A program made the translations under genes and the position numbers. DNA of 7,484 nt, from positions 1 through 7,484 of the forward strand of contig DATHII010000089.1 of the NCBI GenBank assembly GCA_035316885.1, written 5' to 3'. Positions 1 through 6,624 of the stretch are shown in pieces (position 1 is the first letter of the stretch; each line of letters starts with the position of its first letter). The notes under the pieces were generated by a model that saw nothing but the letters and a program-made list of their open reading frames with translations, made no database searches and was not told the DNA's origin. Origin of the DNA: DASRTE01 sp035316885. Lineage in GTDB: Bacteria > Actinomycetota > Actinomycetes > Jiangellales > Jiangellaceae.

Positions 1-28
1 GCCCCTGAAGATCACACTCCCAGCGGCA

Positions 29-140
29 GACTACTTACCGTAACGGTCTCCAAGACCAAGCAGCTACGACGTCGGCGGGCAACCACCCCCGATTTTCACC
101 CACGCCAGGGCGTCACGACAGCGACATCGGGGACTACTTA
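29..140. repeat. Direct repeat GACTACTTA (29-37 and 132-140)
   Basis: The 9-mer GACTACTTA occurs at 29-37 and again at 132-140, both in the AT-richer left edge. The first copy runs into an 11-base palindrome at 37-47 (ACCGT-A-ACGGT). The second copy overlaps by one base the right arm of an inverted repeat: CCCCGAT at 87-93 and ATCGGGG at 126-132. Two copies of a 9-mer can occur by chance, and no transposase or integrase accompanies them, so any mobile-element reading is only inference. Confidence 0.35.
87..132. repeat. Inverted repeat CCCCGAT / ATCGGGG
   Basis: CCCCGAT (87-93) and its exact reverse complement ATCGGGG (126-132) flank 32 bases that contain a second small inverted repeat, ACGCC (102-106) and GGCGT (109-113). 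As RNA this could fold into a stem with an inner stem. There is no following T-run on either strand, so a classical Rho-independent terminator is not supported. Confidence 0.35.
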
Positions 141-144
141 AAAT

Positions 145-258
145 TTAGGTCATGTCCACCCGGTCGGCGCCGGATCCCCGAACGCCGGACAGATCAACTG
201 GTAGCCAACCCAGCAGGGCGGCAGTCAGCGCGAGGGTCACAACGCCCGGGAACCGCAT
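145..258 (-). CDS. Doubtful 37-residue signal-peptide-like frame
   Basis: On the minus strand an ATG at 258-256 opens a 37-codon frame ending in TAA at 147-145. The product would begin Met-Arg-Phe-Pro, followed by a hydrophobic run (about residues 5-20, rich in Val, Leu and Ala with a Trp) and then a short polar tail. That is the look of a Sec signal peptide or a single membrane segment. No good Shine-Dalgarno precedes it: only TGGA sits directly before the ATG, which is too close. The same frame continues upstream opposite the HNH gene as antisense noise. It may be the surviving 5' end of a lost secreted-protein gene, cut where the composition changes near 147, or it may be chance. I do not recognise a family. 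Confidence 0.22.
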   Translation of the reverse strand: MRFPGVVTLALTAALLGWLPVDLSGVRGSGADRVDMT

Positions 259-297
259 TCCATCATCAGTGTCGGTGGGCGCTGTCAGAATGGACAC

Positions 298-1905
298 ATG
301 TTCGAATCGGCTTCCGGTACCCCTCGCGGCGATGCCCACGAGGCAGCGTTGGCGCGCCTGGCCAGGGTGCTGCCGGCCGGGGCGCAGCGGCCGCGGGTCG
401 GCGACGGCCCGGCGCGGCGGGCGGAGCAGGTAGCGCCGGGGGTGTACCGGGCCCCGGGCCGGCACCCGGCAACGGCCGGCGACGGGGACGGGCCGGCGGA
501 CCCCGAGGTGCCGGCCCCGGACGCCGGCGGGCGGGTGCCGGGTCCGGGGTTGGCGGCGTTGCTCGCCGGCGTCGACCCGGCCGGGTTGTCCAGTTTCGAC
601 CTGGTCGAGGCGATCGCGGAGTGGGAGCGGCTGCTCGGCTGGGCGCAGGCCCGGCAGGCCGAGGTGGTCGCCGTGTTCGCGCGCCGCCGTCCCGGCCCGT
701 ACGCCCCAGATCAGCCTGGTCCGTCGGTGAGCGAGTTCGCCGCGGATGAGATCGCGGCCCGGCTGGCGATCTCGCGCCGGGCCGCGGACCTGAGACTGTC
801 CCTCGCGGTCGAGCTCGCGGATCGGCTGCCCGGCACCCGGGCGGCGCTGCTGGCCGGCCGCATCGACGTGCTGAAGGCGAAGGCGATCATCGAGCACACC
901 GCTCAACTCGACGACGCGGAGGACCGCCGCCGGGTGGAGGACCGGGTGCTGGCCCGGGCCTGCTGGCAGACCGCGCCCGAACTGCGCCGCAGCCTGCTGC
1001 GCGCGGTGGCCGCCGTCGACCCGGCCGCGGTACGCAAGCGCCGGGCGAAAGCCGCCGCGGACCGCTGCGTGCACCTGCAACCGCTGCCGGATGCGATGGC
1101 CGAGATCACAGCGGTGCTTCCCGCCGAGGACGCGATGGTGGTGTTCACCGCCCTGGACGCGATCGCCCAGTCCGCCGACCCCGCCGACCCGCGCCCGGTC
1201 GACGCCCGCCGCGCCGACGCTCTGACCGACGTGTGCCGCAACCTTCTGACCGTCGGCTATCGGCCAGGGCAGTTCCGGCGCACCGCGGTCGACCAGGACG
1301 CGGGCGCGACCGCGGTCGGCGCGGGTCGTGACGGCGACACCAGCAACCGCCGCACCCGGCGCGGCCGTCGTCGTCGTGGAAACGGGCCGCATATCCAGGT
1401 CACCGTCGCCGCGACCACCCTGCTCGGCGTGGACGACCAGCCCGGCGAGTTGGCCGGGTACGGGCCGATACCGGCCGAGGTCGCCCGGCAGATCGCCGAC
1501 CATCCCGACAGCATCTGGCGGCGGATCCTGACCGACCCGGCCTCCGGGGTGCTGCTCGACTACGGCACCACCGTGTACCGGCCACCACCCCCGCTCGCCC
1601 AGCATGTCAGGGCCCGCGACCAGGAATGCGTCTTCCCCGGCTGCCGCCAACCCGCGAAGCGCTGTGATCTGGACCATCGGATCCCGTTCCCGCACGGGCC
1701 GACCTGCGCGGCCAACCTCGGCCCGTTGTGCCGCCACCACCACCGGGCGAAGACCGAGGCCGGCTGGAGCTGGCGATGCGACGACGACGGCGTCATCACC
1801 TGGACCGCCCCCACCGGCCACGAGTACCAGACACAGACGCCGCCCGTCCTCGACTGCGGTTCCAGCCCCGACACAGTGCCCGAGCCGGAACCACCGCCGT
1901 TCTAA
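298..1905 (+). CDS. DUF222 / 13E12-type HNH endonuclease family protein
   Basis: This 535-residue protein has the two-part layout of actinobacterial 13E12-repeat proteins. A variable Pro/Ala/Gly-rich N-terminus (about residues 1-80) precedes a long helical DUF222 domain (about 85-330) and a basic Arg-rich linker near 350-365. A C-terminal HNH nuclease domain (about 435-495) follows, then an acidic Pro-rich tail. In the HNH domain I see Cys444 and Cys449, Asp459-His460 in a DLDHRIP motif, Asn473, Cys478 and His480-His482. These are the zinc-binding and catalytic positions of the beta-beta-alpha-metal fold, so the nuclease looks intact. The family is abundant and multi-copy in actinobacteria, but its cellular role is poorly defined; DNA cleavage is inferred from the fold. 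The ATG at 298 was chosen because Met-Phe-Glu is a common opening for the family. It lacks a clear Shine-Dalgarno, so a leaderless transcript is possible. Confidence 0.9.
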   Translation: MFESASGTPRGDAHEAALARLARVLPAGAQRPRVGDGPARRAEQVAPGVYRAPGRHPATAGDGDGPADPEVPAPDAGGRVPGPGLAALLAGVDPAGLSSFDLVEAIAEWERLLGWAQARQAEVVAVFARRRPGPYAPDQPGPSVSEFAADEIAARLAISRRAADLRLSLAVELADRLPGTRAALLAGRIDVLKAKAIIEHTAQLDDAEDRRRVEDRVLARACWQTAPELRRSLLRAVAAVDPAAVRKRRAKAAADRCVHLQPLPDAMAEITAVLPAEDAMVVFTALDAIAQSADPADPRPVDARRADALTDVCRNLLTVGYRPGQFRRTAVDQDAGATAVGAGRDGDTSNRRTRRGRRRRGNGPHIQVTVAATTLLGVDDQPGELAGYGPIPAEVARQIADHPDSIWRRILTDPASGVLLDYGTTVYRPPPPLAQHVRARDQECVFPGCRQPAKRCDLDHRIPFPHGPTCAANLGPLCRHHHRAKTEAGWSWRCDDDGVITWTAPTGHEYQTQTPPVLDCGSSPDTVPEPEPPPF

Positions 1906-1910
1906 CACAC

Positions 1911-1932
1911 GTCCGCGAACGCGGGAACGGAC
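1911..1932. repeat. Small inverted repeat after the HNH gene
   Basis: Six bases after the HNH stop, GTCCG (1911-1915) pairs with CGGAC (1928-1932). An alternative tighter fold, CCGCG-AA-CGCGG (1913-1924), lies inside it. It could slow transcription between the two genes, but there is no U-tract and the stem is short, so I do not call it a terminator. Confidence 0.25.
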
Positions 1933-1955
1933 TGGGCACCTGCAAGGCGCGTCTC

Positions 1956-3161
1956 ATGCCGCACACTGTGCCGGTGAACCAGCGTCCGCTGTTCGGGGCC
2001 GCCGCGGCGGCCGTCCTCGTGCTGGCCGCCGCGTGCTCCGGCGAGGGCGAGCCGGCCACTGCACCCACGGCGACCCCGAGCCGTACCACCACCCCGACGC
2101 CGACGCCACATCCGCGGACGTTCACTCTCGTCGCCTCCGGCGACGTCCTCCTGCACGAGCGACTGTGGCGGCAGGCCACGGACGACGCCACACGGACCGG
2201 TGCCGCGACCATGGACTTCGCCCCGCAGCTGGCCAACGTCGCCCCGGTCGTCTCGGCCGCCGACCTGGCGATCTGCCACCTCGAGGTGCCGCTGGCGCCT
2301 TCGCGCGGTCCCTATTCCGGCTACCCGACGTTCTCCGGCCCACCGCAGGTCGTCCCGGCCCTGGTGGCGACCGGGTACGACGCGTGCACAACCGCGTCGA
2401 ACCACACGTTCGACAAGGGTGCGGACGGAATCGAGCGCACCCTCGACGCCCTCGACGCGGCGGGACTCGCCCACGCCGGCTCGGCGCGAACGCCCGAGGA
2501 GGCCGGTCTCACCACGACCATCGACGTCGCGACACCGGAGGGACCGGTTCGCGTCGCCTTGTTGTCGTACACCTATGGCTTCAACGGCATCCCGTACCCG
2601 AATGGCGACACCTGGCGGGCGAACGAGATCGACGAGGGGACGATCCTCGCCGACGCGACCACTGCGCGGCAGCGTGGCGCCGAGGTCGTCGTGGTGGCCA
2701 TGCACTGGGGCACGGAGTACGACCACGAACCCAACGAGCAGCAGCTCGACCTCGCGCCACGGCTGATCGCGTCGCCCGACATCGACCTGTTGCTCGGCCA
2801 CCACGCTCACGTGGTGCAACCCGTGGAGAACGTCGGCGGCGAGTGGGTCGTGTACGGCATGGGGAACCTGATGGCCAACCATGCGGAGCCCGAGGGATCG
2901 AAGGCCGAGGGGCTGCTGCTGCGCTTCACCTTCCGCGAGGATCTCGCGGCCGGAGGGTTCGCCGCGACCAGCGCCGAGTACCTCCCGCTCTACCAGACCT
3001 ACGAGTTCCCGATCGAGGTGCTCGACGTCCCCGCCGCGCTCGCGAGCGGCGACACGGGCACGACAACGGCGTCCCGACTCGAGACGGCGTTGGCCCGGAC
3101 CGCCGAGGTCGTCACCGGCCGGAGCGGCGACGAGCACGGGTTGGTTCCGCTGGCCCGCTGA
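1956..3161 (+). CDS. CapA-family lipoprotein, metallophosphatase-like
   Basis: This is a 401-residue predicted surface lipoprotein. Residues 1-26 form a signal peptide with an Ala/Val/Leu core, and LAAAC (23-27) gives the lipidated Cys27. A Thr/Pro/Ala-rich linker (about 33-53) then leads to a CapA/PgsA-like domain. Motifs in order are GDVLLH (62-67), CHLE (107-110), SNHTFDKG (148-155), HWGTEY (250-255), GHHAH (281-285) and YGMGN (300-304). These acidic, His and Asn residues match the metal-site pattern of calcineurin-like phosphatases. CapA relatives act in poly-gamma-glutamate capsule synthesis, but no capB, capC or pgs genes are near, so the substrate here is unknown. The ATG at 1956 was chosen because it gives a complete lipoprotein signal; the frame is open further upstream inside the HNH gene. 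GTG at 1974 is an alternative start. No strong Shine-Dalgarno is visible. It lies 50 bases after the HNH gene. Confidence 0.85.
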   Translation: MPHTVPVNQRPLFGAAAAAVLVLAAACSGEGEPATAPTATPSRTTTPTPTPHPRTFTLVASGDVLLHERLWRQATDDATRTGAATMDFAPQLANVAPVVSAADLAICHLEVPLAPSRGPYSGYPTFSGPPQVVPALVATGYDACTTASNHTFDKGADGIERTLDALDAAGLAHAGSARTPEEAGLTTTIDVATPEGPVRVALLSYTYGFNGIPYPNGDTWRANEIDEGTILADATTARQRGAEVVVVAMHWGTEYDHEPNEQQLDLAPRLIASPDIDLLLGHHAHVVQPVENVGGEWVVYGMGNLMANHAEPEGSKAEGLLLRFTFREDLAAGGFAATSAEYLPLYQTYEFPIEVLDVPAALASGDTGTTTASRLETALARTAEVVTGRSGDEHGLVPLAR

Positions 3162-3185
3162 GCGTGTCCAGTCTGCGATCAGGCG

Positions 3186-3205
3186 GGTCGGGAACCGGGA
3201 CGACC
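3186..3205. repeat. Weak hairpin after the CapA-like gene
   Basis: GGTCG (3186-3190) and CGACC (3201-3205) can pair around a 10-base loop, shortly after the CapA-family stop at 3161. There is no T-run, so it is at best a weak pause or part of the proS leader region. Confidence 0.2.
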
Positions 3206-3223
3206 TGTGCGCTTCGCCCTGGG

Positions 3224-3229
3224 TATCCT
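3224..3229 (+). promoter_or_regulatory. Possible -10 box for proS
   Basis: TATCCT fits the actinobacterial TANNNT -10 pattern and lies 43 bases before the proS GTG, which would give a leader of roughly 35-40 bases. No convincing -35 hexamer sits 16-18 bases upstream. Readthrough from the CapA-family gene is the alternative. Confidence 0.25.
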
Positions 3230-3260
3230 CGGCCGGTTACCTGACCTGCCCTGCCCCACC

Positions 3261-3266
3261 GAGGAG
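3261..3266 (+). promoter_or_regulatory. Shine-Dalgarno that fixes the proS start
   Basis: GAGGAG ends six bases before the GTG at 3273. This decides the start: the frame is open further upstream to an ATG at 3207, but that one has no comparable site and would add 22 residues not typical of the family. The next in-frame ATG, at 3285, would lose the conserved opening residues. Confidence 0.8.
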
Positions 3267-3272
3267 ACGCAC

Positions 3273-5060
3273 GTGATCCTGCGGATGTCGACGCTGTTCC
3301 TGCGGACCCTGCGCGAGGACCCGGTCGACGCCGAGGTGCCGAGCCATCGCCTGCTTGTCCGCGCCGGCTACGTCCGCCGGGTCGCGCCGGGCATCTTCTC
3401 CTGGTTGCCGCTGGGCTACCGGGTCTTCCGTAACGTCGAGCGGATCATCCGTGAGGAGATGGACCGCTTCGGGGCGCAGGAGGTGCACTTCCCGGCACTG
3501 CTGCCCCGCGAGCCCTACGAGGCCAGCGGCCGGTGGACCACCTACGGTGAGGGCATCTTCCGGCTCCATGACCGCAAGGGCGGCGACTACCTGCTCGGTC
3601 CCACGCACGAGGAGTTGTTCACCCTGCTGGTCAAGGATCTGTACTCCTCGTACAAGGACCTGCCGCTGTGGCTCTATCAGATTCAGACCAAGTACCGCGA
3701 CGAGGCTCGGCCGCGCGCGGGCCTGCTGCGCGGGCGCGAGTTCGTCATGAAGGACTCGTACTCCTTCGATGTCGACGACGCCGGCCTCCAGCGTTCCTAC
3801 GACCTGCACCGGGCGGCGTACATCCGGGCCTTCGATCGGCTCGGCCTCGAGTACGTCATCGTCTCGGCGATGTCGGGCGCCATGGGTGGCAACGTCAGCG
3901 AGGAGTTCCTCGCTCCGTGCGAGATCGGTGAGGACACCTACGTCCGCTCGGCCGGCGGCTACGCCGCGAACGTCGAAGCGGTCACAACGCCGATGCCCGA
4001 CGCCATTCCGTACGACGACGTGCCGCCGGCGCACGTCGAGGACACGCCCGACACACCGACCATCGAGACGCTGGTCGCTGTGGCCAACGAACGCTTCCCG
4101 CGGCCGGACCGCACCTGGACAGCGGCCGACACGCTCAAGAACGTCGTCGTCACCGTGCGAAAGCCCGACGGAACCCGCGAAGCGCTCGTGGTCGGCCTGC
4201 CCGGCGATCGCGACGTCGACCTCAAGCGGCTGGAGGCGGCGGTCACGCCGGCCGAGATCGAGGCCTTCACCGAGGCCGATTTCGCCGGCTATCCGATGCT
4301 GGTCCGCGGCTACATCGGGCCGGCGGCCTTCGATGGCGGCGGGCCCAGCCAGTACCTCGGCGCCGAGGCTGCGGCCAAGGTGCGGTACCTGCTCGATCCT
4401 CGCGTCGTGGAGGGCACACGCTGGGTCACCGGTGCGAACGCCGAGGGCCGGCACGTGTTCGACCTCGTCGCCGGGCGCGACTTCACCGGTGACGGGACGA
4501 TCGAGGCGGCCGAGGTGCGCGACGGTGACCCTGCCCCGGACGGCTCCGGACCCGTCGAGCTGGCTCGCGGCATCGAGATCGGGCACATCTTCCAGCTGGG
4601 CCGCTGGTTCGCCGAGGCTCTCGGGCTGAGGGTGCTCGACGAGAACGGCACGCTGGTCACCGTCACGATGGGCTCGTACGGCATCGGAGTCTCACGAGCG
4701 GTCGCTGCCATCGCCGAGCAGACGCACGACGAGGCCGGGCTCGCCTGGCCGCGCGAGGTCGCGCCGGCTGACGTCCATGTCGTAGCGACGGGCAAGGAAG
4801 CCGCGGTGTTCGATGCAGCGGACCGGCTCGCCACGGAGCTCGACGAGGCCGGCGTCCGGGTGCTCTACGACGACCGCACGGGAGTCTCGCCGGGGGTGAA
4901 GTTCAAGGACTCCGAGCTGGTGGGTGTGCCGACGATCGTCGTGGTCGGCCGCGGCCTGGTCGACGGCACCATCGAGGTCAAGGACCGGCGGACAGGGGAG
5001 CGAGTCGACGTCCCGGTGGGCGACGCCGTGGCTCACCTCGTCGAGCTCTGCCGAACCTGA
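3273..5060 (+). CDS. proS: Prolyl-tRNA synthetase, bacterial type with editing domain
   Basis: This class II synthetase charges tRNA-Pro with proline in the cytoplasm. The GTG start gives 595 residues, normal for the bacterial ProRS that carries the insertion editing domain. The opening, Ile-Leu-Arg-Met-Ser-Thr-Leu-Phe, is typical. Motif 2 is YRDEARPRAGLLRGREF (141-157) followed by MKDSY. GIEIGHIFQLG (433-443) leads to motif 3, GSYGIGVSR (467-475). The insertion domain that hydrolyses mis-acylated Ala-tRNA-Pro lies between motifs 2 and 3, roughly residues 220-410. Lys289 in DTLKN and His394 in the GANAEGRH loop match the Lys and His known to matter for editing in E. coli ProRS. The C-terminal anticodon-binding domain runs from about 500. 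The gene has its own strong Shine-Dalgarno and looks intact. The hipBA operon follows 122 bases later on the same strand. Confidence 0.97.
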   Translation: MILRMSTLFLRTLREDPVDAEVPSHRLLVRAGYVRRVAPGIFSWLPLGYRVFRNVERIIREEMDRFGAQEVHFPALLPREPYEASGRWTTYGEGIFRLHDRKGGDYLLGPTHEELFTLLVKDLYSSYKDLPLWLYQIQTKYRDEARPRAGLLRGREFVMKDSYSFDVDDAGLQRSYDLHRAAYIRAFDRLGLEYVIVSAMSGAMGGNVSEEFLAPCEIGEDTYVRSAGGYAANVEAVTTPMPDAIPYDDVPPAHVEDTPDTPTIETLVAVANERFPRPDRTWTAADTLKNVVVTVRKPDGTREALVVGLPGDRDVDLKRLEAAVTPAEIEAFTEADFAGYPMLVRGYIGPAAFDGGGPSQYLGAEAAAKVRYLLDPRVVEGTRWVTGANAEGRHVFDLVAGRDFTGDGTIEAAEVRDGDPAPDGSGPVELARGIEIGHIFQLGRWFAEALGLRVLDENGTLVTVTMGSYGIGVSRAVAAIAEQTHDEAGLAWPREVAPADVHVVATGKEAAVFDAADRLATELDEAGVRVLYDDRTGVSPGVKFKDSELVGVPTIVVVGRGLVDGTIEVKDRRTGERVDVPVGDAVAHLVELCRT

Positions 5061-5140
5061 CCGAGCCCAGATCGAGATCGACACGCGCGTTCGTGCGGAT
5101 TAGGCTGGACACGCGGTTCAATGGGTGCCACACTGACGGA

Positions 5141-5160
5141 ATACGTATGATCGTGCGTAT
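5141..5160. promoter_or_regulatory. 20-bp palindrome, probable HipB operator
   Basis: ATACGTATGATCGTGCGTAT is a near-perfect palindrome centred between bases 5150 and 5151. Eight of ten base pairs are symmetric, including ATACG/CGTAT outer arms and a GATC core, with mismatches only at the 6th and 8th pairs. It lies 22 bases before the hipB ATG and contains the predicted -10 box. In E. coli, HipB binds palindromic operators over its own promoter (TATCC-N8-GGATA) to repress hipBA. The E. coli sequence is not conserved here, but the position and symmetry fit the same job. Binding by this HipB is inference. Confidence 0.65.
5146..5151 (+). promoter_or_regulatory. Predicted -10 box of the hipBA promoter
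   Basis: TATGAT differs by one base from the TATAAT consensus and lies inside the palindrome at 5141-5160. Transcription would begin near 5158, leaving a leader of about 25 bases with a Shine-Dalgarno at 5169-5173. The -35 is not clear; such boxes are often poor in actinobacteria. Confidence 0.5.
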
Positions 5161-5168
5161 CCACATCC

Positions 5169-5173
5169 GGGAG
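5169..5173 (+). promoter_or_regulatory. Shine-Dalgarno that decides the hipB start
   Basis: GGGAG ends nine bases before the ATG at 5183. Earlier in-frame starts (GTG 5093, ATG 5147) either lack such a site or lie inside the predicted operator and -10 box, so 5183 is preferred. Confidence 0.6.
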
Positions 5174-5182
5174 TGTGTCCAG

Positions 5183-5413
5183 ATGCCGACGACAGGCCGG
5201 GAACCGCACGAACGCACGGGTCTTGCCGCGGTGGTCCGTGAGCGACGACGGCGGCTCGACCTGCGCCAAGAGGATCTCGCCGACCTGGCTGGTGTCTCGC
5301 TGCGCTTCGTTCAGGCACTCGAGGCCGGCAAGGCGACTGTGCAGCTCGACCGCGTCGAGGCCGTGCTCGAGGTTCTGGGCCTGCGCCTCACCGTCGAAGC
5401 GGTGCCGCGGTGA
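5183..5413 (+). CDS. hipB: HipB-like antitoxin, XRE-family HTH repressor
   Basis: This 76-residue DNA-binding protein is predicted to bind and neutralise the HipA kinase and to repress its own operon. Almost the whole protein is one Cro/C1-type helix-turn-helix domain (about residues 13-68). Helix 2 is near 29-36 (QEDLADLA) and recognition helix 3 near 39-47 (SLRFVQALE), followed by the EAGKATVQLDRV pattern typical of the family. E. coli HipB has 88 residues, so this copy is slightly short at the ends. The ATG at 5183 is chosen on the GGGAG site; starts at 5147 or 5093 would add up to 30 residues but cross the predicted operator. The stop TGA overlaps the hipA GTG by 4 bases (GTGA), so the pair should be translationally coupled. 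The HipB identity rests on the hipA partner; alone it would only be an XRE regulator. Confidence 0.85.
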   Translation: MPTTGREPHERTGLAAVVRERRRRLDLRQEDLADLAGVSLRFVQALEAGKATVQLDRVEAVLEVLGLRLTVEAVPR

Positions 5414-6621
5414 CCGTCGACCTGCAGGAGCTCACAGGAGTCGACCGGGCGGTCGTCTTCAAGAAGGGCCTCCCGGCTGCACTGCTGACCCGCAGCGCCG
5501 ACGGCGTCGAGTTCTCCTATCTCCCCGCGTACATCGGCGACGCGGGTCCGCCGGTCGCGTCCACCCTGCCGGTGACCGGCGAGTCCGAGTTTCGGTCGGC
5601 CGGTGCCGTGCCGCCCTTCTTCGCCGGGCTGCTCCCGGAGGGCCGACGGTTGTCGGCTCTGCGGGCAGCGGTGAAGACCAGCGGCGACGACGAGCTCAGC
5701 CTTCTTCTCGCGGTCGGCGGAGACACGGTGGGCGACGTCCAGATCCTGCCCGAGGGCGTCGACCCCGGCGCCGTCGAGCCACGCGTGACGGTCGTCGACT
5801 GGGCGGAGACGTCGTTCGCCGACCTGTTCGTCGCCGAGATCGGGGGAGGTCCCGGCGTCGACCGGGTGGGCCTGCCCGGCGTCCAGGACAAGGTCTCAGC
5901 CTCGATGATCGCCTTTCCGGTGGCTGCGACCGCCGGGAGCTACATTCTCAAGCTGAACCCGCCGGAGTTCCCCCACCTGGTCGAGAACGAGGCGTTCATG
6001 CTGACGGCGGCGGGGCGAAGCGGGTTGCAGACCGTCGAGGCCGAGGTCGTCACCGACCGCGACGGCGCCAGCGGGCTGCTGGTCCGGCGCTTCGACCGGG
6101 CTGCCGGGGGCAGCTTGCTCGCCGTCGAAGACGGCTGCCAGGTGCTCGGGCGGTACCCGGCAGCCAAGTACGCCCTGACGACGGAGGCGGTGTGTGCCGG
6201 GCTGGCCGCGGCCACCGACGCACCCGTGGTCGCCGGTCGGGTGCTGCTGCGCTGGGTCGCCGTCGCATACGTCACCTGCAACGGCGACCTGCACGCGAAG
6301 AACCTCGCTGTCGGTGAGCGACCCGACGGTAGCTACCGGGTGACGCCGGCGTACGACCTGCCCGCCAGCTACCCGTACGGTGACCTCACCATGGCACTGC
6401 CGGTCAACGGCAAGCGTCGGGAGGACATCGCGCGCCGCGACCTGGTCGCGCTCGCGGATGCCCTGCGGGTGCCTGACCGCGCGGCCACGAAGGTGATCGA
6501 CGACGTCGTCGCCCGCGTCGACGCATGGTTGCCAGAGCTCGCGGACCTGCCCTTCGACCCAGGGGTTCTGACCAAGTGGCGCCGGGCCGTCGGTTACCGC
6601 GTCCGCCAGCTTTCGACCTGA
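5410..6621 (+). CDS. hipA: HipA-family serine/threonine kinase toxin
   Basis: HipA toxins are protein kinases; E. coli HipA phosphorylates glutamyl-tRNA synthetase GltX and stops growth, producing persister cells. This 403-residue protein (E. coli 440) has the N-terminal HipA subdomain (about 13-115, including PPFFAGLLPEG) and the kinase core. The P-loop-like motif is GLPGVQDK (154-161). Lys181 in YILKL matches the ATP-binding Lys181 of E. coli. EDGCQ followed by KY is the usual helix motif. The catalytic loop is NGDLHAKN (291-298), with Asp293 as catalytic base and Asn298 as metal ligand, and the DFG-like aspartate is Asp316 in TPAYDL. The kinase therefore looks complete. Oddly, the position of autophosphorylated Ser150 of E. 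coli is Gly154. No Shine-Dalgarno precedes the GTG; the 4-base overlap with hipB suggests coupled translation. Its own target is not shown by sequence. Confidence 0.93.
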   Translation: MTVDLQELTGVDRAVVFKKGLPAALLTRSADGVEFSYLPAYIGDAGPPVASTLPVTGESEFRSAGAVPPFFAGLLPEGRRLSALRAAVKTSGDDELSLLLAVGGDTVGDVQILPEGVDPGAVEPRVTVVDWAETSFADLFVAEIGGGPGVDRVGLPGVQDKVSASMIAFPVAATAGSYILKLNPPEFPHLVENEAFMLTAAGRSGLQTVEAEVVTDRDGASGLLVRRFDRAAGGSLLAVEDGCQVLGRYPAAKYALTTEAVCAGLAAATDAPVVAGRVLLRWVAVAYVTCNGDLHAKNLAVGERPDGSYRVTPAYDLPASYPYGDLTMALPVNGKRREDIARRDLVALADALRVPDRAATKVIDDVVARVDAWLPELADLPFDPGVLTKWRRAVGYRVRQLST

Positions 6622-6624
6622 GCC

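Larger units (their letters stand above)
1..297. other. Gene-poor left edge with short repeats
   Basis: I see no convincing complete gene here. The stretch is visibly richer in A/T than the rest of the window, especially around 138-148, where AAAATTTA lies next to GC-rich DNA. It holds a 9-base direct repeat, an 11-base palindrome and a 7-base inverted repeat, listed separately. It also contains a doubtful minus-strand peptide frame at 145-258. It is the upstream region of the HNH gene at 298, but I could not find a good paired -35/-10 promoter in it. It could be a decayed insertion boundary or ordinary intergenic DNA; the sequence alone does not decide. Confidence 0.6.

Noticed and set aside
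145..1908. Minus-strand 587-codon open frame opposite the HNH gene
   Set aside because: It is antisense to a clear DUF222-HNH protein, has an Arg/Gly-rich composition without recognisable motifs, and is the usual by-product of GC-rich codons on the other strand.
1911..1932. Rho-independent terminator after the HNH gene
   Set aside because: The stem is only about 5 bp with competing folds and no T-run follows; kept only as an inverted repeat.
1902..3137. Minus-strand 411-codon open frame opposite the CapA-like gene
   Set aside because: No family motifs; the plus strand carries all CapA motifs and a lipoprotein signal.
1604..3244. Plus-strand 546-codon frame spanning the HNH and CapA-like genes
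   Set aside because: Out of frame with both real genes, Arg/Pro-rich and without domains; a shadow frame.
3237..4586. Minus-strand 449-codon frame opposite proS
   Set aside because: Antisense to the synthetase, with no recognisable domain.
5175..6317. Plus-strand 380-codon frame across hipB and hipA
   Set aside because: Low-complexity Arg/Gly-rich translation in the wrong frame; the hipBA frames carry the motifs.
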